Below are positions 1 to 6,771 of a DNA stretch of 12,001 nt, piece by piece. The position numbers and the translations under genes are program-made. The first letter of the stretch is position 1, and every line of letters starts with the position of its first letter. The stretch spans positions 1 through 12,001 of the forward strand of contig JAUWME010000025.1 of NCBI GenBank assembly GCA_030613285.1, read 5' to 3'. A model generated the notes under the pieces. The model was not told where the DNA came from. It saw only the letters and a list, made by a program, of their open reading frames with translations, and made no database searches. The stretch comes from Candidatus Zymogenus sp. (GTDB taxonomy: Bacteria > Desulfobacterota > Zymogenia > Zymogenales > Zymogenaceae).

Positions 1-869
1 CCATCAAGAACCTCGATTTTTTTATGGTGGCAGACACCCTGCCGGTGGAGCAGACTGGTTACGCCGACCTTGTCCTTCCCGATTGTACATACCTTGAGAG
101 GATGGACGAGATAAGTGTCAAGAATTTCAAACAAAACTTTGTTACAGTAAACCAACCGGTGGTAGAGCCACTTCATAACTCAAAGCCGGGTTGGTGGATG
201 TGTCGGGAGATTGGCCTTCGGATGGGTCTTGATACGTACTTTGAGTGGAAGGATATTGAGGAATATAACGACACGAGGCTGAAGGCCGCGGGGTTGACCC
301 TAAAAGAGCTTACAAAGACCGGGATTGTTCCATTAGCTACTGGCCCCGTTTTCTTGGAAGATGGAAAAGATCTGACATTTTCCACACCCACAGGGAAAAT
401 TGAGCTTTCGTCAAGTCATCTTTCAGCCTTCGGTCAGTATCCCGTTCCCGTGTTTGAGAATGAGCCGGTAAAGCCCGGCCCAGGACTTTTCTTTCTGACT
501 TCTGGACGCTCTCCTCTCCAGTCCTTTTCGAGATCACAGAATAATAGGATAAGCCTTGCTGTGGATAACGGAAATCAGTTTTGGATCAACGTCGATTCGG
601 CCAGGTCAATCGGGGTGAGGGACGGGAAGAAATACTATCTTCAGGACAAGAACGGGGTCAAATCAACCTTTAAGGCAAAGGCCAAAGTTACACATGGTAT
701 AAGGCCCGACACCATCTATCTTACCCACGGCTTTGGGCACGAGGGCAAGAAACTGAAGTCCGCATTTGGAATAGGGATTGATGATACAAAGTTGATTACG
801 AAAATAAAAGCAGATCCCATCATGGGCGCCACAGGCATGAGGGGAAGTCTTATTAAGGTTGTTGTGTAG
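1..869 (+). CDS. Molybdopterin oxidoreductase catalytic subunit (PhsA/PsrA type), C-terminal part
   Basis: This is the C-terminal 288 residues of a molybdopterin-guanine-dinucleotide oxidoreductase of the DMSO-reductase superfamily. The frame is open from base 3, so the start, any Tat signal and the N-terminal Fe-S site lie upstream of the window. Visible hallmarks are the ADLVLPDCTYLER stretch (family form: ADVVLPxxTxLE), the start of the C-terminal MoCo-binding domain at LTSGRSPLQSFSR, the NN and WINVDSARSIGVRDG segments, the HGFGH motif and a GMRG close to the end. These match thiosulfate/polysulfide-reductase-like catalytic subunits (PhsA/PsrA) better than formate dehydrogenase or nitrate reductase. 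The ferredoxin and NrfD subunits directly downstream complete a three-subunit complex. The sulfur-related genes after them favour polysulfide, thiosulfate or a related sulfur compound as substrate, but the sequence cannot exclude arsenate or tetrathionate. The family call is secure; the substrate is inferred from context. Confidence 0.9.
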   Translation, partial: IKNLDFFMVADTLPVEQTGYADLVLPDCTYLERMDEISVKNFKQNFVTVNQPVVEPLHNSKPGWWMCREIGLRMGLDTYFEWKDIEEYNDTRLKAAGLTLKELTKTGIVPLATGPVFLEDGKDLTFSTPTGKIELSSSHLSAFGQYPVPVFENEPVKPGPGLFFLTSGRSPLQSFSRSQNNRISLAVDNGNQFWINVDSARSIGVRDGKKYYLQDKNGVKSTFKAKAKVTHGIRPDTIYLTHGFGHEGKKLKSAFGIGIDDTKLITKIKADPIMGATGMRGSLIKVVV

Positions 870-893
870 TAACGAAAGCAGGGGAGAGATATT

Positions 894-1442
894 ATGAAGC
901 AAGGAGAGAAACGATATGCCATGGTTATTGATACAACCCTTTGCGTGGGTTGCAAAGATTGCCTCATGGCGTGCCAGACCGAAAACAACGTACCGCTCCC
1001 TTTCTTTCGGGAGTGGCTTGTATTTTTAACAAAGGGAGAATTTCCGAATCTTCACAGAGTAATACGCTCTGAGCGTTGTCACCACTGCGACAGGGCGCCA
1101 TGTGTGGGGGTTTGTCCGACAGGGGCAAGCCATTTTGACGAGGGCGGAATAGTTGTGGTTGATCCCAAAAAATGTACCGGGTGCAAAGCGTGCATCGCCG
1201 CCTGTCCCTATAACGCAAGGTTTGTGCATCCTGAGGGGTATGTCGATAAATGTTCGTTTTGTATCCACAGGACAAGCGTGGGGCTAAAGCCGGCTTGTGT
1301 GGATGTGTGCCCGACACACTGCCTACACTTTGGAGATATCAACGATCCCTCAAGTGAAGTCAGTAAGCTCTTAAAGAGTCGGAGATGGGAAAATTTAATC
1401 CCGGAGGCGGGGACAAAACCCCAACTCTATTTTCTGTACTAA
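894..1442 (+). CDS. Four-cluster ferredoxin electron-transfer subunit (PsrB/PhsB/NrfC-like)
   Basis: This 182-residue protein shuttles electrons between the membrane quinone subunit and the molybdenum catalytic subunit. Sixteen cysteines form four 4Fe-4S sets in the usual order: C17/C20/C23/C27; C62/C65/C70/C74; C94/C97/C100/C104; and C120/C123/C135/C139. The length and pattern are typical of PsrB, PhsB and DmsB-like subunits. No signal peptide is visible, which fits family members exported with the catalytic subunit through the Tat pathway. The ATG at 894 is preceded by a GGGGAGA ribosome-binding site. It lies 24 bp after the catalytic subunit and 20 bp before the NrfD subunit, so it is surely co-transcribed. 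The stop at 1440-1442 comes after a terminal YFLY. Confidence 0.95.
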   Translation: MKQGEKRYAMVIDTTLCVGCKDCLMACQTENNVPLPFFREWLVFLTKGEFPNLHRVIRSERCHHCDRAPCVGVCPTGASHFDEGGIVVVDPKKCTGCKACIAACPYNARFVHPEGYVDKCSFCIHRTSVGLKPACVDVCPTHCLHFGDINDPSSEVSKLLKSRRWENLIPEAGTKPQLYFLY

Positions 1443-1462
1443 TCAAAGCAGGAGAAAAACAA

Positions 1463-2467
1463 ATGGAAATAGAAGTTGAAAACACTTTTCACGCGCCCCT
1501 TCCTCATGCAGGGGAATTGATCTGGGGTTGGGAAATTCCAGTGTACCTCTTCCTTGGCGGTCTTGTGGCGGGGATGATGATTCTTTCGGGGGCCTATTTT
1601 CTCTCAAAGAAGAGAAATGAGCTTCCATTTACCATCGTAGGCGGGGCAATTCTCTCCCCGATAGTTTTATCGATCGGTATGTTCATGCTCTTTTTAGACC
1701 TGTCATACAAGGTGCACGTCTGGCGTTTTTATACGGCATTCGAGTTTACTTCCCCCATGTCCTGGGGCTCATGGATACTGATGCTTATATATCCCGTCAG
1801 CATACTTTTTATCACAGCGCTCCTTTTTGAGGAGGTAAAAAAAGGTGGGGGGGTTGCTGAGTATCTGACAAAAATTGGAAAGAAGCTCGAATTTCTACGA
1901 CCACTGGGTGACCTGTTAGATGAGATTCCCCCTTGGGCTGCGAAGAACGTAAATATATTTGCGTGGATGAGTATTGGGTTGGGGATAGCGCTTGGGGCAT
2001 ACACAGGGATTCTCCTTTCGTCATATGCCGCAAGACCCCTCTGGAATTCCCAGGCTCTGGCGCCTCTCTTTCTTATATCTGGACTATCTTCGGCAGCAGC
2101 CCTTTCGGTTATCCTCGAAAAAAAGGATAAAGCCAAACACGAAATGGCAAGGATTGACAGGGTTTTTATTGGCGTCGAACTTTTTATTATCTTTTTACTC
2201 TTTGCCAATTTGGCCTACAGCGTAAGGGCGCATCAGTGGGCATTGGGGCCCTTTGTGGGAAGTAATATTTACACTCCCTTGTTTTGGGTTCTTGTGGTGG
2301 GTATGGGTTTGATTACCCCCCTTTTTCTGGAGTTTCTCGAAGTGAGGAAGGTAATAAAGCCCACTATTGTTGTTCCTATTCTCGTAATTCTTGGAGGGAT
2401 TCTCCTCAGGTTTGCTTTTGTATATGCGGGCCAGGCGGTCTGCTGGTGTTACTTTATCTATAGATAG
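1463..2467 (+). CDS. NrfD/PsrC-type membrane quinone-oxidoreductase subunit
   Basis: This 334-residue integral membrane protein anchors the complex and exchanges electrons with the quinone pool. About eight hydrophobic helices are seen, roughly at residues 26-46, 57-78, 101-121, 166-186, 199-217, 236-255, 271-291 and 302-322, as in PsrC. Family features include the SPMSWGSW stretch (97-104) and the LLRFAFVYAGQ segment near the end. I chose the ATG at 1463 because GGAG lies just upstream. A longer reading from 1385 would overlap the ferredoxin gene by about 58 bp and add a hydrophilic, unlikely leader. The C-terminus ends in an unusual CWCYFIY after the AGQ motif. In the sulfur-reductase setting it probably delivers electrons from menaquinol to the periplasmic subunits, although the reverse direction is possible in a sulfur-oxidising or disproportionating organism. 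Confidence 0.92.
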   Translation: MEIEVENTFHAPLPHAGELIWGWEIPVYLFLGGLVAGMMILSGAYFLSKKRNELPFTIVGGAILSPIVLSIGMFMLFLDLSYKVHVWRFYTAFEFTSPMSWGSWILMLIYPVSILFITALLFEEVKKGGGVAEYLTKIGKKLEFLRPLGDLLDEIPPWAAKNVNIFAWMSIGLGIALGAYTGILLSSYAARPLWNSQALAPLFLISGLSSAAALSVILEKKDKAKHEMARIDRVFIGVELFIIFLLFANLAYSVRAHQWALGPFVGSNIYTPLFWVLVVGMGLITPLFLEFLEVRKVIKPTIVVPILVILGGILLRFAFVYAGQAVCWCYFIYR

Positions 2468-2478
2468 AGGAATTGAAA

Positions 2479-2991
2479 ATGGAAAAAGAAAATTACAAAA
2501 ACCCATATATCATGGGAGTCTTTTTGGGCCTGGCGTTGCTCTTTACCTATTATATTTCGGGCCACGGTTTAGGAGCGTCGGGCGCATTTTATCGGATAGT
2601 GGCGGAGATTACAAATGTTATATCTCCCGCATCAACAGGGGAGGGAAGTGTATACTACTCATACCTTAAGGGCCCTGAGCCTTCCAAATCCACTTGGCTT
2701 ATCTTTGAGTCTATCGGAATAATGTTGGGAGGTTTTATTTCAGGCCTTATTGGCGGAAGAGTCAAGTGGGAGACTATCAAGGGCGCCAACGCAAGTCGGG
2801 GTCTTCGCCTTACAATGGCCCTTGTGGGTGGGATACTCATCGGGTTTGTAAGCAAGATTACTCTGGGCTGTACCAGTGGACAGGGGATGAATGGCGCGGC
2901 GGTTCTCTCGGTGGGAAGCTGGGTGTTTCTCTTCTCCGTCTTTGGAGGTGGGTTTATGGCTGCTTATTTTGTAAGAAAACAGTGGAAATAA
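2479..2991 (+). CDS. YeeE/YedE-family half-transporter (DUF395/Sulf_transp), cysteine version
   Basis: This is a 170-residue polytopic membrane protein of the YeeE/YedE family, whose characterised member TsuA takes up thiosulfate. Signatures are the GLGASGAF segment (about residues 31-37) and GCTSGQGMNG near residues 130-139, which contains the conserved family cysteine (C131). Full-length YeeE proteins contain two homologous halves of the fold; this gene encodes only the first half and the next gene encodes the second. The ATG at 2479 is preferred because AGAGG lies 8 nt upstream. A TTG at 2473 would sit almost on top of that site and add only two residues. The gene follows the NrfD gene by 11 bp and precedes the second half by 13 bp. 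The substrate is inferred to be thiosulfate or another reduced sulfur species; selenium uptake has also been suggested for YedE relatives. Confidence 0.88.
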   Translation: MEKENYKNPYIMGVFLGLALLFTYYISGHGLGASGAFYRIVAEITNVISPASTGEGSVYYSYLKGPEPSKSTWLIFESIGIMLGGFISGLIGGRVKWETIKGANASRGLRLTMALVGGILIGFVSKITLGCTSGQGMNGAAVLSVGSWVFLFSVFGGGFMAAYFVRKQWK

Positions 2992-3004
2992 AGGGGGATA
3001 AAAA

Positions 3005-3604
3005 ATGGGACCTTTACTTGAGTATGGTATTATCAACCCGTGGACGACAGTAGCTATCGGTTTATTCAGTGGACTCTTTTTTGGTGTTGCTCTGGAAAGT
3101 GCGGGATTGGGCAACGCAAAGAAAATAGCCGCTATATTTTACTTGAAGGACTTTACTGTTCCTAAAGTGATGTTTACTGGTATCGTAACGGCGATTCTGG
3201 GTGTTTACTATCTTGATATTTTGGGTATAATGGATATGGGGAGGCTCAGCTTCTCGGCCACCCTGCTCTGGCCATTTCTTATTGGAGGTATAATCTTCGG
3301 TTTTGGAATGGTAACAGCGGGTCTCTGACCGGGTACATCTTTGGTGGCGGTCGCCACCGGAAAGATCGATGGTCTTGTGTCCATCGTGGGTATCTTCATC
3401 GGGGTTGTTGCTTATAACATCAGTTTCACCATTTTAAATAATCACGTTGACATCTACAAATACCTCTATTCAGGAAATATGGGTTTTATTACACTTCCTG
3501 AATTAATGGATATCAAACCGGGGATAGTGATATTAGGCATTACTCTTTTTGCGCTCGGATTCTTCTGGTTTGGTGAGTTTATGGAAAAAAAGATGAATAA
3601 ATAA
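3005..3604 (+). CDS. YeeE/YedE-family half-transporter with in-frame TGA read as selenocysteine
   Basis: I read this as one 199-residue membrane protein interrupted by TGA at 3326-3328 (residue 108). Before the TGA, the stretch from SGLFFGVALESAGLG through KVMFTGIVTAILG matches the second half of YeeE/YedE proteins. After it the same frame continues with PGTSLVAVATGKIDGLV. The family motif is G-x-C-PGTS, so the TGA sits exactly at the conserved cysteine, and a hairpin with the form of a bacterial SECIS follows at once. An ordinary gene call would give a 107-residue protein plus an 87-residue ORF starting at TTG 3341, but that TTG has no ribosome-binding site and lies inside the motif. The ATG at 3005 has AGGGGG 7 nt upstream. 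The gene pairs with the preceding half, and the two probably form one transporter pore with Cys on one side and Sec on the other. The alternative is a single nonsense mutation, but no other lesion is seen. Confidence 0.85.
3326..3374 (+). promoter_or_regulatory. Predicted bacterial SECIS element directing Sec insertion at TGA 3326
   Basis: A two-part hairpin begins 8 nt after the TGA. The upper stem is a perfect 6 bp (GGTGGC 3343-3348 with GCCACC 3353-3358) closing a GGTC loop (3349-3352). A lower perfect 6-bp stem (ATCTTT 3337-3342 with AAAGAT 3361-3366) is separated from it only by a GG bulge at 3359-3360. GACC at 3327-3330 can also pair with GGTC at 3371-3374, bringing the UGA to the base. 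A GGUC-type apical loop with unpaired G and U roughly 20 nt from UGA is the known SelB recognition feature of E. coli fdhF. The structure is read by eye, without energy calculation. Confidence 0.82.
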
Positions 3605-3640
3605 TCTTGTTTTATTGACATAAAAGGAGTTGATAAAAAG

Positions 3641-4210
3641 ATGACTATTAAAAGATTTTCGGTCTTTTTGGTACTTCTGCTTTCGGGTCTCCTGGCGATT
3701 TCGGCGGTAACTCAGGTTCCGGGAGAAGAAAAACAGATGTTATGCGGTATGGACTATATAAAGTCACTTCCAGAGGATAACAATGCGGTATCGGCTGAAG
3801 ACCTCGAAGACCTCCTTAACACTAATAAGACGGTTTTTACTCTAATCGACATAAGGAGCGATGCGGATTACTCGAAGGGGTCACTTCCGGGAGCTTATAA
3901 CGTCAATTACCATATCATCTTCAACGACGATGCCGATGTATATTTCAAAAACAAAGAGGTTACATATATCCTTATCGACAAGGACGGCTCCATGTCTTTT
4001 CAGCTGATTCCTTTCTTTATTGAGAGGGGTTTTAAGGTAAAGGCCTTAACTGGCGGGATTGGTGCCTGGGCAAGGATGATATCTGGTGAAGGTGGCGTTG
4101 ATATGGGAGATATTTTTAAAGCCCCGGCAGGAGGGGTAACAACTCCGCCGCCACCACCGCCGTTTGGAGGAGGAGGTGGATCGACGTTTGAGCCGGGGGG
4201 ATGTGGTTAG
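3641..4210 (+). CDS. Exported rhodanese-like protein lacking the catalytic Cys, with Pro/Gly tail ending in Cys-Gly
   Basis: This 189-residue protein begins with a Sec-type signal peptide (basic MTIKR, hydrophobic residues 7-22, possible cleavage after AISA), so it is probably periplasmic. Residues about 50-150 form a rhodanese fold: VSAEDLEDLL, the FTLIDIRSDADY segment, GSLPGAYNV, and the closing GGIGAW. The active-site loop that normally reads C-R-x-G-x-R-S is DKDGSMS, with Asp113 where the persulfide-bearing cysteine should be. After the domain comes a low-complexity tail of six prolines, five glycines and the end GGCG, leaving Cys188 as penultimate residue; the only other cysteine is C35. 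AAGGAG lies 11 nt before the ATG, a slightly long spacing. It is the last gene of the operon, 36 bp after the Sec-YeeE gene and just before a terminator. A sulfur-binding or carrier role is inference. Confidence 0.85.
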   Translation: MTIKRFSVFLVLLLSGLLAISAVTQVPGEEKQMLCGMDYIKSLPEDNNAVSAEDLEDLLNTNKTVFTLIDIRSDADYSKGSLPGAYNVNYHIIFNDDADVYFKNKEVTYILIDKDGSMSFQLIPFFIERGFKVKALTGGIGAWARMISGEGGVDMGDIFKAPAGGVTTPPPPPPFGGGGGSTFEPGGCG

Positions 4211-4236
4211 TTGACAAATAGATTGTTGGTACTCTT

Positions 4237-4292
4237 CGGGATTTGGAGTGGTGGTAATAGTTAATATTTCATCATGCCAAATCCCGTTTTTT
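4237..4292 (+). terminator. Rho-independent terminator of the sulfur operon
   Basis: CGGGATTTGG (4237-4246) pairs perfectly with CCAAATCCCG (4277-4286) and is followed at once by six T (4287-4292). Beyond one mismatch the stem can extend by seven more pairs, including G-T wobbles (4248-4254 with 4269-4275), leaving a 14-nt AT-rich loop. The T-run lies on the plus strand only, so it terminates the operon ending at 4210, not the convergent GNAT gene. Positions 4293-4416 hold nothing I can identify. Confidence 0.8.
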
Positions 4293-4416
4293 ATGGAACC
4301 CTTGATGTCCAACTTTTTTTGACGACATACAATTGTGTTTATCATAAACTACTTCTGGAAAGTAATCAGAAAAGTTTTCTCTATACTTTACAAATATCCT
4401 TGGCATTGAAAAAATT

Positions 4417-4917
4417 CTATTGGAGGTCTTTGTAGTAAATCGACTCCGACATTGATATTTCGGCTGCATTTGTTTCGACCACTTCGAGCAACGACCACCC
4501 TGCTCCTTCGTAGAGGGCGTTGGCGGTGTGGGTGAATAAATAGAGGCGTTTGACGCCAGCGGTGACAGCTGTGGTTTCGGCGGCCTTCACCAGCGCCCCG
4601 CCGATTCCCTTGCCGCGGTAGTCGGCAGAAACGATTAGCGATGCCAGCCAAGGGTTGAGATTAGGGCGGGCAGGGAGGTCATCGTATTTGAGGGAGACCG
4701 ATCCCACGGGCATGGTGTCTTCTATGGCGATGAGCGTTGTGGGGATGGCGGCGATCTGCATACGCTTTTGGTATCTCACGATGATTTCGTCCAAGGGGAG
4801 TTTGCCGACATGCCACTCCCGGTAGTTCCAGTATGCGATGATGGGTAAGTACTGGGGGTAGTCTTTTAGGTACTGTATTTCTGCCACGCTATTATTTTCC
4901 TTCTTTGTAGATTTCAT
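4417..4917 (-). CDS. GNAT-family N-acetyltransferase
   Basis: This 166-residue protein of the GCN5-related acetyltransferase superfamily transfers an acetyl group from acetyl-CoA to an unidentified amine. The acetyl-CoA pyrophosphate-binding motif A is clear as VSADYRGKGIGGALV (residues about 96-110, core R101-G-K-G-I-G106), followed by LYLFTH and an LYEGAGW motif B-like end (135-141). The ATG at 4917 has no visible ribosome-binding site. A GTG at 4887 (residue 11) has AAGGA upstream at a 10-nt spacing and gives a start just before AEIQYLKDYP, so the true protein may be ten residues shorter. It converges with the sulfur operon and lies 160 bp downstream of the acyl-CoA synthetase gene, so a link with either operon is doubtful. 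Substrate unknown. Confidence 0.85.
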   Translation of the reverse strand: MKSTKKENNSVAEIQYLKDYPQYLPIIAYWNYREWHVGKLPLDEIIVRYQKRMQIAAIPTTLIAIEDTMPVGSVSLKYDDLPARPNLNPWLASLIVSADYRGKGIGGALVKAAETTAVTAGVKRLYLFTHTANALYEGAGWSLLEVVETNAAEISMSESIYYKDLQ

Positions 4918-5000
4918 TCAGCATTTAGTAAGCTGAGGAATTCCCATCTCTTCAAAAATTTCCAGCGCCTCGTCATTCGCCCACCTGAAGGGCGGGCTAA
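4918..5000 (-). pseudogene. Possible remnant of a coding tail upstream of the GNAT gene
   Basis: On the minus strand this stretch reads as about 27 codons with coding-like composition, FRWANDEALEIFEEMGIPQL at its core, ending at a TGA immediately before the GNAT ATG. The frame is closed by another TGA just upstream and has no start codon. It could be the leftover 3' end of a deleted gene or part of a dispersed repeat; chance cannot be excluded. The rest of the gap to 5077 shows only a small CGCCC/GGGCG hairpin (4978-4994) without a T-run. Confidence 0.22.
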
Positions 5001-5077
5001 TTCAAGTTTCCTACGTTGTCCCAGAATGCTTCATAATGATAATGTTGTGTTCAATAAATTGAGTGTTGTAAAAACCG

Positions 5078-6757
5078 CTATTTCTCCCCTTCCTTATTAT
5101 TTTCAAGCTCCATTTCTCGGAGTTTCCTCCGCAAAATCTTTCCAATGACTGTCTTTGGGAGTTCGTCTTTAAATTCAATCAACTTGGGCACCTTGTAGGC
5201 GGCAAGGTTCTCCTTGCAGTAATCAATAACCTCTTTTTCGGTGAGGTTCTCCCCTTCCTTTACAACGATAAAGGCCTTAACCGTTTCACCGCGATATTTG
5301 TCCGGCACCCCCACCGCACAGGCTTCCAATATCTTTGGGTGATCAAAGAGGATATTGTCAATTTCGACAGGAGAGACGTTATATCCACTGGCAATAATCA
5401 AATCCTTCTTTCGATCCACTAACGTAAGATAGCCATCCTTGTCGAAGAACCCAATATCACCAGTATGATACCATCCCCCCTTGAGGGCCTTTTTAGTCTC
5501 CTCCTCGTCTTTGCAATATCCCATCATAACCTGGGGGCCCTTAACGAGTATCTCTCCGGTTTCTCCAATCTTACATTCCTTTTTCCCCGTTTCAGTATCC
5601 ACAATTTTGACATCGGTATCCGGTGCGGGAAGACCGACGGTTCCTGGCTTTATCTTATCATTAAACGGGTTTGCAGAGATCAAGGGGGCGGTTTCTGTCG
5701 AACCGTAGACCTCAAGGACAGTTCCCCCTGTTAAATCCTTCAGTTCCCTAATGAGTTCCTCAGGCAGAGAAGCCCCTCCGGAGATAAACGCCTTGAGATA
5801 GGAAAGGTCGAGTTTTCTAAATTCGGGGTCTGCAAGCAACCCCACAAAGATAGTGGGAAGACCGGGGAGGAATATGGGTTTATGTTTCTTCAAAATCTCA
5901 ATAATCGTCTTTGGCTCCGGCCTTGTGATAATAAGATGCTCCCATGCCTTCCAAATCATAAAATTCATGGTGGTTGAAAAGCCCGAAGTGTGAAATACCG
6001 GGTACAATCCCACCATCGACTCTTCACCCGATTTTAGCCCGCTAAACCACTCGACAAACTGTTGAACACTTATGCTGATGTTTTTGTGAGAGAGCATAAC
6101 GCCCTTGCTTGCCCCCGTTGTCCCGCCGGTATAAATGATGGTGGCAAGCTCATCCCAGCTGCTTTTGTCTTCAACAGGCTCGTTGGAATATTTATCTATT
6201 ATGTCCTTAAAAATCAGGACAGTGTCGGTGGGCTCAACCTTCTTATACATCTGTTTTTTGACAATGGGGAAAAGCTGTTTTTTCGGAAATGGGAGGTAGG
6301 AGTGTATATGACAGGCGATTACCTTTTCTACCTTTGTTTTGGGTATTACGTTTAAGACTCTGGGCAGAAGGAGCGTCAACGTGATTGCAATCTTCGAATC
6401 GGAGTTGTTAAACTGGTGCTCCAACTCCCTCTCAGTATAAAGGGGGTTGTTTTGTACCGCCACAGCGCCCATTTTTAGGATCGCCTGATTTGCAATAAAC
6501 GTCTGGGGTATATTTGGAAGTACCAAAGCCACCCTATCACCTTTTTTTATCCCAAGATCCGTAAGTGCTCTGACAAATTGATTGACAAGCCCATCAAACT
6601 CAGAGAAGGTTATTTTCTTCCCCATAAAATCATAGGCAACTTTTTTTGGGAATTCCTCTGCCGATCTTGTCAGGGCACCCGGTATCGTTACTTTCTCATA
6701 ATCTATGCTCTTTCTAACTTCCGGCGGATAGGATTTATGCCACAACTTTTCTTTCAT
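5078..6757 (-). CDS. Long-chain-type acyl-CoA synthetase (AMP-binding, FadD-like)
   Basis: This 559-residue cytoplasmic AMP-forming ligase activates a carboxylic acid to its CoA thioester through an acyl-adenylate. All core motifs of the adenylate-forming superfamily are present: ATP loop YTGGTTGASKG (209-219), YGSTE (351-355), YHTGD (430-434), the hinge DRKKDLI (448-454) and the catalytic lysine K540 in TVIGK. Length is normal for FadD-like enzymes. The ATG at 6757 is preceded by AAGGGGG at good spacing. It is the last gene of the minus-strand operon, 14 bp after the iron-sulfur protein gene. Compared with the other synthetase here (9077-10801) it lacks a 30-residue acidic insertion after the ATP loop, so the two probably differ in substrate or partner. 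The family does not reveal the acid; a medium/long-chain fatty acid or an aryl acid is possible. Confidence 0.92.
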   Translation of the reverse strand: MKEKLWHKSYPPEVRKSIDYEKVTIPGALTRSAEEFPKKVAYDFMGKKITFSEFDGLVNQFVRALTDLGIKKGDRVALVLPNIPQTFIANQAILKMGAVAVQNNPLYTERELEHQFNNSDSKIAITLTLLLPRVLNVIPKTKVEKVIACHIHSYLPFPKKQLFPIVKKQMYKKVEPTDTVLIFKDIIDKYSNEPVEDKSSWDELATIIYTGGTTGASKGVMLSHKNISISVQQFVEWFSGLKSGEESMVGLYPVFHTSGFSTTMNFMIWKAWEHLIITRPEPKTIIEILKKHKPIFLPGLPTIFVGLLADPEFRKLDLSYLKAFISGGASLPEELIRELKDLTGGTVLEVYGSTETAPLISANPFNDKIKPGTVGLPAPDTDVKIVDTETGKKECKIGETGEILVKGPQVMMGYCKDEEETKKALKGGWYHTGDIGFFDKDGYLTLVDRKKDLIIASGYNVSPVEIDNILFDHPKILEACAVGVPDKYRGETVKAFIVVKEGENLTEKEVIDYCKENLAAYKVPKLIEFKDELPKTVIGKILRRKLREMELENNKEGEK

Positions 6758-6771
6758 CTTTATTTCCCCCT

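Noticed and set aside
663..902. Antisense ORFs over the molybdoenzyme and the other large genes
   Set aside because: They are shadows of genes with clear family motifs and have no motifs or ribosome-binding sites of their own.
1385..1462. Longer start for the NrfD subunit
   Set aside because: It would overlap the ferredoxin gene by about 58 bp and add a hydrophilic leader; the ATG at 1463 has a good ribosome-binding site.
3341..3604. Separate 87-residue ORF starting at TTG 3341
   Set aside because: No ribosome-binding site, and its start lies inside the PGTS motif of the YeeE family; it is better explained as the continuation of the Sec-containing gene.
4368..4380. AGAAAA/TTTTCT dyad as a terminator for the GNAT gene
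   Set aside because: Six weak A-T-rich pairs with a one-base centre; no adjacent T-run on the minus strand.
4978..4994. Short hairpin CGCCC/GGGCG as a terminator
   Set aside because: Only 5 bp and not followed by a T-run on either strand.
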